A stretch of DNA of 57,158 nucleotides from Streptomyces sp. ISL-11. Its GTDB lineage: Bacteria > Actinomycetota > Actinomycetes > Streptomycetales > Streptomycetaceae. The notes under the pieces were generated by a model. It had not been told where the DNA came from. It saw only the letters and a list, made by a program, of their open reading frames with translations, and did not search any database. The translations under genes and the position numbers were made by a program. This document shows, one piece after another, positions 36,519-45,104 of the stretch (positions within the stretch are counted from its first letter, which is position 1; each line of letters starts with the position of its first letter). The stretch is taken from assembly GCF_018614525.1 (NCBI RefSeq), contig NZ_JAGGOL010000001.1, forward strand, positions 1-57,158, given 5' to 3'.

Positions 36519-37400
36519 ATGCCCGCGCTCAGACGACCCACGGTCCACGGTGAGCCCCCCACGGCTCGCCGCCGAGCCCTGCCCCGCACGCTCGCCCTGC
36601 TGTCCCTCCTCGCCTCCCTGGTCCTGCTCCTCACCCTTCCCGGCACCGCCGACGCCGCCGCCGCGGGCGGCAAGCGGCCCGGCCACCCCGAGCGCGACTG
36701 GATGGGCTCCACCCTCCGCGCCCACGAACGGCCCGGCCGGCCCGACGGCCCCGGCCCCATACCGCCGCTGACCGCCTCCGTGGAGGGCGTCGACGTCAGC
36801 AGCCACAACGGCAACGTCCCCTGGTCGACGCTGTGGAACAACGGCGTGCGGTTCGCCTACGCCAAGGCGACCGAGGGCACGAGCTACACCAACCCCTCCT
36901 TCGCCCAGCAGTACAACGGCTCGTACAACGTCGGAATGATCCGCGGCGCGTACCACTTCGCGCTCCCCGACAACTCCGGCGGCGCCGAGCAGGCCGCCTA
37001 CTTCGCCTCGCACGGCGGCGGCTGGTCCGCGGACGGCAAGACCCTGCCGGGCGTGCTCGACATGGAGTACAACCCGTACGGCTCCACCTGCTACGGCATG
37101 AGCGCGAGCGCGCTGGTCGGCTGGATCGCGGACTTCTTCACGACCTACCGGGCGCGCACCGGGCGCGACGCGGTGATCTACACCTCGACCACCTGGTGGA
37201 AGAAGTGCACCGGCAATTACGGCGGCTTCGGCGCCGTGCACCCGCTGTGGATCCCGCGCTACGGATCCTCCGCCGGCGAGCTCCCGGCCGGCTGGGGCTT
37301 CCACACCTTCTGGCAGTACACCGACACCGGCCCGACGGTCGGTGACCACAACCGCTTCAACGGCGCGTACAGCCGCCTCCAGGCCCTCGCCACGGGCTGA
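36519..37400 (+). CDS. Secreted GH25 lysozyme (Cellosyl-like)
   Basis: An exported muramidase of 293 aa that hydrolyses the MurNAc-GlcNAc bond. A signal peptide (about 1-44, with a TLALLSLLASLVLLLTLPG core) ends near ADAAAA. The GH25 barrel starts at EGVDVSSHNG (about 87), and the active acids are in FAYAKATEGTSY (about 109) and LDMEYNPY (about 182). Two Cys (TCYG and KKCTG) may form a disulfide. ATG at 36519 has CGGAGATC upstream; the frame extends to 36426 without a good site. Confidence 0.94.
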   Translation: MPALRRPTVHGEPPTARRRALPRTLALLSLLASLVLLLTLPGTADAAAAGGKRPGHPERDWMGSTLRAHERPGRPDGPGPIPPLTASVEGVDVSSHNGNVPWSTLWNNGVRFAYAKATEGTSYTNPSFAQQYNGSYNVGMIRGAYHFALPDNSGGAEQAAYFASHGGGWSADGKTLPGVLDMEYNPYGSTCYGMSASALVGWIADFFTTYRARTGRDAVIYTSTTWWKKCTGNYGGFGAVHPLWIPRYGSSAGELPAGWGFHTFWQYTDTGPTVGDHNRFNGAYSRLQALATG

Positions 37401-37420
37401 GCCGAGCGGCGCACAGGACC

Positions 37421-37450
37421 GGGCCCCCGGCACATCGGCGCCGGGGGCCC
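37421..37450. terminator. Bidirectional terminator hairpin
   Basis: Perfect 11-bp arms (37421-37431 and 37440-37450) with an eight-base loop between the convergent GH25 lysozyme and M4 protease genes. Confidence 0.7.
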
Positions 37451-37486
37451 TCCCTGTCCCACATGCGGCCGAAGCCTCTGGAGGGA

Positions 37487-40354
37487 TCAGCCGCAGGCGC
37501 CCGCCGGGCGAGTACGGGTCACCAGGTCGGTGTAGCCGGTGGTGCCGTCGATCCACACCACCTGCTTGCCGCCCGCCGCCGCGGCCGAGGACTGCTCGCC
37601 GCGGTTGCAGGAGACCCGGGCCCTGCCGGAGCCGTCCGCCGCGAACTGCCACAGCTTGGGCATCGACTCGTTGCGGTACCGCGTGTCGGGCAGCGCGGCC
37701 GTGACGGTCACCGCGTTCTCGGAGGCGGTGAGGTCGGAGGCGAAGAGCGCGCCCTCGCCCGTCTCCTTGCTCAGGTCGGTCGCGCCCGTGCCGTCCAGGT
37801 TCGCGCGCCGCACCGCCATCTGGCCCGCGTCACCGCCGATCTCGTCCACCAGCCAGAAGACGTTCGTACCGTTGATGCCGGTCTGGCCGATGGCCTCCGG
37901 GCTGGACTTCTGCCCCATCAGTGTCGCCTTGCCGGTCTTCAGGTCCAGCACCTCGACGCCCATCACGTACTGCTCGCCCTGCGGGTAGAGCTTGGCGTAC
38001 GCGATCCGGCCGCCGGAGAGCGACGCGAGGGCCGTGCCCAGCTCGTAGCGTCCGCCGTCCACCCAGGTCGGTTCCTTGTCGCCGGTGCGCAGGTAGCCCA
38101 CGTGGCGGCTGCCGAGCTTGTCCATCGATTCGAGGACGACGACGTCGCCCTCGACCCGCAGACCGCTCACCCCGATGGTGCTGGTGTACAGCTTCTTCGT
38201 GGGTCCGCCCGCGAGCGGCCGGGACAGGACGTCCACGCTCGCCGGGCCGAACGCCGCCCAGACCACGGTCTTGCCGTCGGTGGCCGGGTAGACATGGAAG
38301 CGGCCGTCGTTGGGGCTGATCAGCTTCCGCTCGCCCTTGCCGTCCGTGCGGCCGGCCCACACCGAGTACGGCTCGGAGCCGTCGTCGTTGGACTTCGACG
38401 CGGCGTACCAGCCGCCGCCCGCGCCCACGCCGGTGTTGGCCGTGTTGAGCTTGGCGGAGAGCAGGTCGGTGTCGACGCCGAGGGCCTGCTCCCAGTTGGT
38501 GACGATGCCGTGGGCGTTGAAGGAGCGCTTGACGACGCCCAGGTCCTTCGCCGACACCTTGAGCGCCTTGGCGGCGGCGACGACCGCGTCACGGCCCTCG
38601 GTGAAGCCGTCGAGCGGCGTCATGTACTCCGTCAGCGCCTTGTACGCGATCTTGTCGGCGAGCGTGCGGCCGAGGTCCTCGCGGATGTCCCACAGGGCAC
38701 CGGAGAAGATCGTGGAGTTGAGGTGGACGCCGCCGTTGTCGGCACCGAAGCCGACGCCGAGGAAGTTCTTGGAGGTCGTCGCACCGTCGTTGAGGTTGCG
38801 GAACGCACACTCGGCCGGGGACTTCGTACGGCACAGGTCCTCGCCGAGGAGACCCGCCCTGGGGTCGTCCATGGCCATGCCGGAGGCGTCCGTGTCGATG
38901 GCGTTGCCGAAGTAGTCGGCGATCGCCTCGTTCAGGGCGCCGGACTGGCCGGCGTAGACGAGGTTGGCGGAGTGCTCGACGACGCCGTGCGTCATCTCGT
39001 GGCCGACGACGTCCAGGTCGGCGGAGAGCGTCTTGTACTCCTTGTCGCCGCCGCCGTACACCATCTTGGTGCCGTCCCAGAAGGCGTTGACGTACGTGTC
39101 GCCGAACTCGGTGACGCCCACCAGGGAGTTCAGGGCCATGCCGCGGCCGTCCAGGCTGTCCCGGCCGTGGACCTTCTTGTAATAGTCGTAGACCTTGCCC
39201 GCCGCCCAGTGCGCGTCGACCGCGCCGGCCTCGGTGGCGTCCTTGCCGAAGTTCGGCCCCGCCGAGCCGAACGTCCTGATCCCGTCCGGCCAGCGGCCGG
39301 ACGCCTCGCTGACGTCCTTGCCGCGCGCGTCCCAGGTGGAGACCAGGTTCTTGCTGGTGCCCCACATCCGGGCGTAGTCGGTCATGACGTACTCGTTGCG
39401 GGCGGTGTCCTTGTACAGGCCCAGCTCGACGGTGGTGCCGTCGTACTTGACGCCCGACCCGGCGATCCCCGGGCTCACGTCGCCGGCCTGGCCCTTGGCG
39501 GCCTTCGCCGCGGCCTGGGAGGAACCCTTCGCGGCCTTCCTGGCGTCCTCCGGCCCCGCCCCCTTGCCGAAGGTCTTGATGCCGCTGTACTGGAGGACCG
39601 GGAAGCCCGCCTTGGCGTCGATGTAGACCTCGCGCAGCACGGGCTTGCCGGTGGCCGGGTCGGTGCCGCGGACGGTGACGTGGTGGGTGAGGACGCCGGC
39701 GCCCTTGGGCAGCACGACCAGCCCGCGCGAGGTGCCGGCCAGCGACTCGGCCGCCTTCGACTTGGCGCCCTGCTTCGCCGGGACGTCGCTCTTGTCGAGC
39801 CGGCTGCCGCCGAGGTCCCGGAGGGTGGCGGTGACGGCCCGCTCGACGGCCCGCTCGGCGCCGATCTCGTCCTTCGTGTCGGCCTTCAGGCCGGTGAAGT
39901 ACTTGCCCGAGGTGCCGGTGACGACCCGCTTGCCGTCCTTGTTCTCCATCCGCACGACGTACTGTCCGCCGAGGACGTCCACGCCGCGGTGCTTCTGCTG
40001 GAGCCGTACGGTCTCTCCCGCACCGGCGTTCACCGTCTGCACGGCCCGCAGGTCGCGTCCCGGGTCGGCGATGCGGTAGCGGCTCTGTTTCCCGGCGAGG
40101 TGGCCACGGGCCGCGTCGGCCGCGCTGCCGGCCGCCGGTGCGGCCTCGCGGATGCCGTCCACGAGGGCGGGGGTGGAGGTACCCCGCCCGGGGATCACAT
40201 CGGCCGGGCTCTTGCCGGGCCCGTCCGCCGCGTGCGCGGGAACCGCGGACACGACAAGGGCGGCGGCGCCCATCAGCGCAGCCGCCCCTGCTATTCCGTT
40301 TTTGGTGGCCGGTCTGGCGGCCGGTCTTCCTGAACGTGCTCTGGACTTACGCAA
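37487..40354 (-). CDS. Large secreted M4-family metalloprotease
   Basis: An exported thermolysin-like protease of about 955 aa. Signal peptide at residues 1-42 (GIAGAAALMGAAALVVSAVPAHA). An FTP-type propeptide runs to about 240. The catalytic domain has HEMTH (DVVGHEMTHGVVE, about 465) and the third zinc ligand Glu in GALNEAIADYFG (about 490). The last roughly 340 residues (after about 610) show beta-propeller-like repeats (VVWAAFGP, YVMGVEVLDLKTGKATLM, VFWLVDEIGG) and Cys near the end. This appendage is much longer than thermolysin's C-terminus. TTG at 40354 with GGAGGGGG upstream. Confidence 0.92.
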   Translation of the reverse strand: MRKSRARSGRPAARPATKNGIAGAAALMGAAALVVSAVPAHAADGPGKSPADVIPGRGTSTPALVDGIREAAPAAGSAADAARGHLAGKQSRYRIADPGRDLRAVQTVNAGAGETVRLQQKHRGVDVLGGQYVVRMENKDGKRVVTGTSGKYFTGLKADTKDEIGAERAVERAVTATLRDLGGSRLDKSDVPAKQGAKSKAAESLAGTSRGLVVLPKGAGVLTHHVTVRGTDPATGKPVLREVYIDAKAGFPVLQYSGIKTFGKGAGPEDARKAAKGSSQAAAKAAKGQAGDVSPGIAGSGVKYDGTTVELGLYKDTARNEYVMTDYARMWGTSKNLVSTWDARGKDVSEASGRWPDGIRTFGSAGPNFGKDATEAGAVDAHWAAGKVYDYYKKVHGRDSLDGRGMALNSLVGVTEFGDTYVNAFWDGTKMVYGGGDKEYKTLSADLDVVGHEMTHGVVEHSANLVYAGQSGALNEAIADYFGNAIDTDASGMAMDDPRAGLLGEDLCRTKSPAECAFRNLNDGATTSKNFLGVGFGADNGGVHLNSTIFSGALWDIREDLGRTLADKIAYKALTEYMTPLDGFTEGRDAVVAAAKALKVSAKDLGVVKRSFNAHGIVTNWEQALGVDTDLLSAKLNTANTGVGAGGGWYAASKSNDDGSEPYSVWAGRTDGKGERKLISPNDGRFHVYPATDGKTVVWAAFGPASVDVLSRPLAGGPTKKLYTSTIGVSGLRVEGDVVVLESMDKLGSRHVGYLRTGDKEPTWVDGGRYELGTALASLSGGRIAYAKLYPQGEQYVMGVEVLDLKTGKATLMGQKSSPEAIGQTGINGTNVFWLVDEIGGDAGQMAVRRANLDGTGATDLSKETGEGALFASDLTASENAVTVTAALPDTRYRNESMPKLWQFAADGSGRARVSCNRGEQSSAAAAGGKQVVWIDGTTGYTDLVTRTRPAGACG

Positions 40355-40474
40355 GGTTCCCCCTCCGTACCTGCCGGAACATCTGTGGTCGGAGGTCATG
40401 CAATCGGCGGGGCGGGAGGGGATCAATGGGGCGTCGGGGCCCAGGGACGGCTTTCGGCCGAATGGAGCTCGCGT

Positions 40475-41062
40475 TCAGTCGCGGAGGAGGTCCTCGGTGG
40501 CGAGGGTCAGGCCGACGACGGTGTCGGTGAGGTCGATGGGGTCACCGAACTTGATCGCCGGACCGCAGCGATAGGTGCCGTCCTTGGGCTCCGTGAAGAG
40601 CAGGCACTGGCCGGCGTACGGATCCACGATGAGGTAGACGGGCACCTCTGCGAGAGCGTAAGCGTCCTTCTTGGGGCCGTAGTCGTTCCGCGCGGTGTCT
40701 TTGGAGATCACCTCGGCGATGAACTCGATGTCCCCGTATTGCCAATGGCCCTTCGCGTCCTTGACCGCCCCCTCCTTCAGGGCGACCACATCGCAGGCGA
40801 AGCCGTTCAGACGGCCGGGGAAGTCGATGCGGACATCGGATTTGACGCGCCGCCTCGGGTACTTGGTTCGCAGCTGTTCGTAGATGTCAGCGATGACGTC
40901 CCAGTGGTTGTCCCGCTGCGGCGACATGTAGATGGCCCCCTCGACGATCTCTACCTTGTAGCCCTCGGGGACGGGCATCCGCTCCAGCCAGTCGAACATC
41001 GCGTCCAGGCTGAGCTCGTCGCTGTCGGCCATCACTATCCTGTCGGTCAGTTCGATGGTCAT
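40475..41062 (-). CDS. Uma2-family endonuclease (PD-(D/E)xK fold)
   Basis: 195 aa. Uma2 signatures are in place: VEIVEGAIYMSP near residue 35, KSDVRIDFPG near 74, ACDVVALKEG near 88 and FIAEVISKDTARNDYGPKKDAYA near 110-135, ending with VYLIVDP. The catalytic acidic and Lys residues (D, E-V, K) appear intact. Uma2 genes are widespread in actinobacteria and cyanobacteria, often on mobile DNA, with unclear roles. ATG at 41062 follows GGGGAGGAG, so I reject the longer frame to 41134. Confidence 0.9.
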   Translation of the reverse strand: MTIELTDRIVMADSDELSLDAMFDWLERMPVPEGYKVEIVEGAIYMSPQRDNHWDVIADIYEQLRTKYPRRRVKSDVRIDFPGRLNGFACDVVALKEGAVKDAKGHWQYGDIEFIAEVISKDTARNDYGPKKDAYALAEVPVYLIVDPYAGQCLLFTEPKDGTYRCGPAIKFGDPIDLTDTVVGLTLATEDLLRD

Positions 41063-41184
41063 CCTGCGCTCCTCCCCGCTGCCCGCGAATGCGTGCAGCC
41101 GGGTAGTACAACGATACGTACGGCAAACGGGCACGCGCCCGTACCACGCCGCGCGTCACCCCATCCTCTCCGCCGCGCTCCGTA

Positions 41185-41590
41185 TCGCCCTCCCGTATAC
41201 GGAAGTACGTACCGCACCGGCACGCATTGGCGATCGCGTCGATGTCCGCGTCCGTCGGATTCTTCGTGCGCTTCAGGGGGGCGACGGCGGCCATGATCTG
41301 GCGGGGCCGGCAGTAGCCGCACTGGGTGACGTCCTGCTCCAGCTACGCCTCCTGCACGGGGTGCGGGCGGTCGCCGCAGGCGAGGCCCTCGATGGTGGTG
41401 ACCTCGCGGTCGGCCGCCTCCGCGACCGGCACGACGCAGGGCCTGACGGCCTCGCCGCCCAGGTGGCTGGTGCAGTCGACGTCGAAGTTGACCGGAAAGC
41501 GCCGGGGGCGGGTGCCCGTGGCACGCGCGTAGGCGTTGGCGATCGCCCCGACCGCGGCCGGAACCCCGAGTTCCATGGGCGGGAGCGTCG
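41185..41590 (-). pseudogene. Remnant of a molybdenum hydroxylase (isoquinoline 1-oxidoreductase-like)
   Basis: On the minus strand the first 31 codons read like the C-terminus of the large molybdopterin subunit (PMELGVPAAVGAIANAYARAT). They then continue directly into the [2Fe-2S] small subunit (CTSHLGGEAVRPCVVPV, TTIEGLACGDRPHPVQEA), a stop, and QCGYCRPRQIMAAV, CRCGTYFRIRE. The stop TAG (41343-41345) stands where homologues have Trp (TGG). The frame is otherwise kept, though the N-terminal iron-sulfur Cys cluster is deleted. So this is a fused, truncated relic of an oxidoreductase operon, recently decayed, between the Uma2 and DUF4291 genes. Confidence 0.85.
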
Positions 41591-41607
41591 GGCGGGCAGC
41601 GGGCTCG

Positions 41608-42207
41608 CTATCGGCGCAGGTGGTCCAGGAGGCCGTCGCGCACGGGGTAGGGGCGTTCCCTGGGCAGCAGCCGGCGGGCGGCATCCAGGTCCCCGTCCCG
41701 TACGTGGGCGTGGATCCGGTGCGCGAGAGCGGTGATGTCGGTGATGGAGACCGTCCACTCGTCCGCGTAGCGGCGTGCGGCTTCGCCCGTGAGACCGAGT
41801 TGCAGTGAGCGGTGGGGAAGCGGCCGTAGGTTCAGGTCCCTCTCGGGGTCCCATTGGACCCGCGCGGGGGCTCGCTTCAACTCCCGCTTCCAGGCTTGCT
41901 GGTCGGGGTGCAGCCCGTGCTCGTAGTGGGACAGGCAGGCGTGTTCCAGCGCCCAGTCGAAGCCGTCGCGGGCGATCTCGACGGCGAGGACGGTCTGCTG
42001 GCCCTCCTTGGCACCCCAGCCGCAGCGATACATCATCCACAGGAAGGACGGCTTGATCCACGTCATCCGATCCCGCTTCCAGGACGCCGGAAAGCGGCCT
42101 TGCCGGGCGGCGGGCAGGCCGATCTCCGGCGCGTACGCCTGGTAGACGGTGACCGTGGAGGCCGTATGGAGCGCGCGGATCCGGTGCTTGGGTTCTTCTT
42201 CTTCCAC
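41608..42207 (-). CDS. DUF4291-domain protein
   Basis: 199 aa. The family signature is strong: TVTVYQAYAPEIG near residue 18, RMTWIKPSFLWMMYRCGWGAKEGQQ near 47-71 and ALEHACLSHYEHG near 85. The function of DUF4291 is not known; the family is widely scattered, suggesting transfer. Start is GTG at 42207 with no strong ribosome site, so the true start could be a little different. It ends 18 bases before the molybdenum hydroxylase remnant. Confidence 0.9.
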   Translation of the reverse strand: MEEEEPKHRIRALHTASTVTVYQAYAPEIGLPAARQGRFPASWKRDRMTWIKPSFLWMMYRCGWGAKEGQQTVLAVEIARDGFDWALEHACLSHYEHGLHPDQQAWKRELKRAPARVQWDPERDLNLRPLPHRSLQLGLTGEAARRYADEWTVSITDITALAHRIHAHVRDGDLDAARRLLPRERPYPVRDGLLDHLRR

Positions 42208-42527
42208 GGTGACCAGGGTGGGCGAGCCGTTCGGTGCGCGCCATCGAATTACCTGGGCATGCGGGGGGCCGATGCGGCGGCTGCCAGCGGGGCCGCCTTT
42301 CCCCCGGCCGCCGCATGAGAGCCCCCCGCGCTAGTGCTGTGACCGTGAACGTTCACCGGGGTTGGCCGCGATGTCGTCGATCAGCTGGACGGTTGGACAA
42401 CCTAGCCTCTCCGGCGATTGAGTCCTCCTCAGGTCTTCGCCAGCGGGCGCGCCTTCCTCCGCAGGGGGGGACGGTGCGCCGTAGCGGTTGACGCGCGGCT
42501 GCCATGTCCAGGACCAGCATGTACGTC

Positions 42528-43032
42528 ATGACCACAGCCCCCGCTCCTCTCCCCACCTCCGCGCCCGCGGCCCGTCTGGGCTCGTCGCGCCGCCCACGCC
42601 ATCGCTCTGTGCGCAGTTCCGTCCGGCCTGTGGCGCATCGCCATGGCATCCGGTGTGTACGTGGGCTACAGCGATCAGGTGCTGCGCGACGTCTTCGACA
42701 TCCCGGGCTGGGGCATCGCATACGTCGTCGGCCTCACCGTCTTTGCCGAGCTGGCCGCTTTGCTTCCGCTGTTGCTCGTAAGCGACCGGTGGCGGCCACT
42801 GCGCCCCCGGGCCCTGGCCACACTGGCCTGGATCGCCTCGGTGGTCCTGGTCCTGGTGGCACTATGGCAACTCGTGGTCGCTTTCACCGTCGAGAGCCAG
42901 ACGTACGTGTCGAGTGGTACGGCACAGACCGTATGGGGCGTCGTCTTCGCCCCGCTGTTCGCCATCCCAGCCCTGATGGCCGCGGTGGCATGGTCGTACA
43001 CAAAGCGGCACCGGGTACGGGGGCATGCATAG
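42528..43032 (+). pseudogene. Small membrane protein with a 5' frameshift
   Basis: From ATG 42643 the frame encodes 129 aa with about three membrane helices (GIAYVVGLTVFAELAALLPLLL, ALATLAWIASVVLVLVALW and WGVVFAPLFAIPALMAAVA). The frame upstream of this ATG reads AAHAIALCAVPSGLWRIAMASG, which looks like family sequence but has no start codon. The natural start ATG 42528 (MTTAPAPLPT) is in another frame. A shift near 42590 would join them. So it is either frameshifted or a shortened protein from 42643. It lies between the IS630-type ends. Confidence 0.55.
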
Positions 43033-43034
43033 CC

Positions 43035-43496
43035 CTACCACGTGGACATCTTCCGCCGCTTCTCGACCGGACAAGCGCGACCGATGGCTGGGTTGCTCGA
43101 GTGCTGTGACCTCATGGACCGCATAGGTTCGCAGGGCTGGTCAGGCTGCGGCTGCAAGGGGGCGTTCGCCCCAGCGGATGCCTTTCTCGCTGCGGCTGCG
43201 GGGGCATTCCTTGCCTCGTCGTCAGGGGTGAGCAGGCGGGGACCGCCTCCCGCCCATCGAGGGTCCAGGCAGGCCGGACCGATCTCCTTGAACCGGTTGA
43301 TCACCTCCCTCACCGTGTCCTCATCGGCCTGCACCAGCTGGGCGATCACCGGAACACGGTTACCGCCGGCGGACGCCAGCAGCATCATCGCCCGCCGGTA
43401 GCGCACCGGACTGGTACTGCCCCGGCGGATGATCTGCTGCAGCTTCTGCCCTTCCTGATCGGTCAGTCTGCGCACCCGTACAGGCTCGGCCACCAC
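43035..43496 (-). pseudogene. Truncated IS630-family transposase
   Basis: The first 95 residues or so are the helix-turn-helix of IS630 transposases (RVRRLTDQEGQKLQQIIRRG, SPVRYRRAMMLLAS, VIAQLVQADEDTVREVINRF). After LLTPDDEA the sequence turns into unrelated low-complexity residues and ends at 43035. The DDE catalytic domain (about 250 residues) is missing. GTG at 43496 follows TGGAGG. It could still bind the ends and act as a repressor. Confidence 0.82.
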
Positions 43497-43576
43497 ACCT
43501 CCAGCGGTCGGAACGGACGTCACCGCCCATCCAACCGCCCCAACGGCCAACCCGGCGAACCTTCCCGGTCACAGCA

Positions 43577-44174
43577 CTAGCCCAGCGGTCCCTTGCCCTT
43601 CAGTACGTACCCACCGGCCATGACCTTGGCGTCCGGGGCCGGCGCCATGCACTTCGTCAGCGGCGGCGCGTCCTCCTTCATCCCCGACAGTCCGATGCGG
43701 CTCGGACCGCCGTCCTTGCCCGCGACGTAGAAGCTCACGCCCATGCGGGCGTGCCGCTCGGCCAGCTTCTGCCAGGGACCACCGGGGGTGGCGCGGACGA
43801 GCGTTCCGGTCACGGTGGCGTTGGGGGCCGCCGGCCGTCAGGCAATCGACCTTGAAGTCACCCCAGTTGACCATCGTCTTGCCGTCCGGCATCTCGGCGC
43901 GGTGGTACACGCGGAACGTGCCCCACGCCTTCGTGGGGAAGACCGGACTCCGCTCGGTGTACGTGCCGTGGGCGTCCATGGTCACCTGGATGTCGTTGCC
44001 GGCGGCGGGGAAGTCCATGCGCCCCCAGCCCTTGATGGCGGCGGTCGTCGTGGCGACCGTCCCGCTCCTGGCTGGCGACTCCGCCGTCGTCGCGCCGGCC
44101 ACCGCCGGTGTCGTGGCGGCCGTCGCGGCGATCAGCGCGAGGAGGGTGGCTGCCCGAAGGGCTGTCTTGTTCAC
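43577..44174 (-). pseudogene. Secreted hypothetical protein with a frameshift
   Basis: GTG 44174 (GGAGAATC upstream) begins a signal peptide (NKTALRAATLLALIAATAATTPAVAGA). The mature part continues IKGWGRMDFPAAGNDIQVTM to near 43830, where a run of five C shifts the frame; dropping one C joins it to TGTLVRATPGGPWQKLAERHARMGV and the end KGKGPLG. The stop TAG sits exactly at the TA target of the IS630-like element. The repaired protein is about 197 aa. A sequencing error in the C run is as likely as a real mutation. Function unknown. Confidence 0.75.
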
Positions 44175-44407
44175 GGTGATTCTCCGATCGAGGTGCAACG
44201 GAAGGTTCCACCGAGATCCTCGCCAACGGCCGCGCCCCGCGCGTCGCTCGCCGGGGCGAGATGCCTCCGCTCCCGGGGTGAGCCGCGTACCGCCCCTCAC
44301 TCCACGCGGAGTACCGCGGCTTCCCCCGTACGGCGGAGGCTGCGCCTCTGCCGCACCGCGACCACGACGGCGGACGACGTCAGCGCGGTGACGATCGTTC
44401 ATGGCGA

Positions 44408-44899
44408 TCAGCTTGCCAGGGCCATGCCGGGAGGTCCCTGCGCGGCGTTCCTCAGCTCGAACCACACGCGCTTCCCGACCGGCTCCGGATCCGGATGCGG
44501 CGTCTCGTCCCACAGCCACATGACTCCCCACCTGTGCGCGAGCCGTCCGATGAGCATCAGCCCTCGCCCGCCTTCGTCGTCCAGCCGCGCCGCCCTCGGC
44601 GCGGGCTGCCCCGCCAGGTCGTCGTCCCGCACGGCGATGACCACCCGGTCCCAGTACGCGATCACTTCCACGGCCAGCACGGGGACGTTCGCGTGCTGTA
44701 CGACGTTCGCGACCGCGTCGGAGACGCAGATCCTGGCGTCATCGATCACGCCACGATGCCCTGAGGCGGCCAGCGCGGCGGCGACGAACTCCCTCACCAC
44801 CCGGGCGGAACTCCGCACGGCGGGCGCGGACAGTTGGTAGGTGTCGGCGGCTTCGCCAACCTGGCTTCGACGGGGACCTCCGTGCGTTTCCGTACGCAT
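44408..44899 (-). CDS. ATP-binding anti-sigma-like protein (HATPase_c, RsbW type)
   Basis: 163 aa with a GHKL ATPase fold: N-box DAVANVVQHANVP near residue 66, G1 box RDDDLAGQP near 91 and a GRGLMLIGRLAHRWG box near 110. Proteins of this kind in Streptomyces serve as anti-sigma kinases or regulators. ATG at 44899 follows GGGAGCGAA. It is divergent from the XRE regulator, an arrangement often seen with DUF397 genes, so it probably belongs to the same regulatory unit. Confidence 0.88.
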   Translation of the reverse strand: MRTETHGGPRRSQVGEAADTYQLSAPAVRSSARVVREFVAAALAASGHRGVIDDARICVSDAVANVVQHANVPVLAVEVIAYWDRVVIAVRDDDLAGQPAPRAARLDDEGGRGLMLIGRLAHRWGVMWLWDETPHPDPEPVGKRVWFELRNAAQGPPGMALAS

Positions 44900-44976
44900 G
44901 ACTTCGCTCCCAGCGTGATCCCGAGCCTCGGCGCCCACTTGCCCGAAAAGCCGCAACTGCCTTGCTGGTAAGCCGA

Positions 44977-45027
44977 CTTGATGACAACCATCAAGACGGT
45001 AGAGCATGGGTCTCACTAGTGAGACCC
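44977..45027 (+). promoter_or_regulatory. XRE-gene promoter with 20-bp perfect palindrome
   Basis: GGGTCTCACTAGTGAGACCC (45008-45027) is a perfect palindrome. Just upstream CTTGATG-ACAAC-CATCAAG (44977-44995) is a second inverted repeat that contains TTGATG as a -35 (44978-44983), followed after 16 bases by TAGAGC as a -10 (45000-45005). The transcription start would fall inside the 20-bp palindrome, a classic position for autorepression by the XRE protein. Confidence 0.6.
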
Positions 45028-45104
45028 AATCGGCTAACTGATGGAACGAGGTGGACCGCCCTCAGGTCACGGTCCACACTGAGACGCGACAAGAGAGGAC
45101 CTCC

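Larger units (their letters stand above)
42334..43577. mobile_element. IS630-like insertion element, defective, carrying a passenger
   Basis: About 35-bp imperfect inverted repeats bound the element. The left end (42334-42368) starts GTGCTGTGACCGTGAACGTT; the right end, read inward from 43577 to 43544, starts GTGCTGTGACCGGGAAGGTT. Both are flanked by TA (42332-42333 and 43578-43579), the IS630 target duplication. Inside are only the first third of a transposase and a membrane-protein gene on the other strand. A third copy of GTGCTGTGACC at 43101-43111 may be the inner end of a shorter deletion derivative. The left part (42208-42527) also holds a TCCGGCGATTGAG repeat (42410-42422) and no gene. 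On the minus strand the left end keeps a short open tail (TVQLIDDIAANPGERS). Confidence 0.65.

Noticed and set aside
37463..40333. 956-codon plus-strand frame opposite the M4 protease
   Set aside because: The minus strand carries HEMTH and a signal peptide; the plus frame has no motif and is compositionally a shadow.
43042..43401. 119-codon plus-strand frame
   Set aside because: Opposite the IS630 transposase fragment; no recognisable motif.
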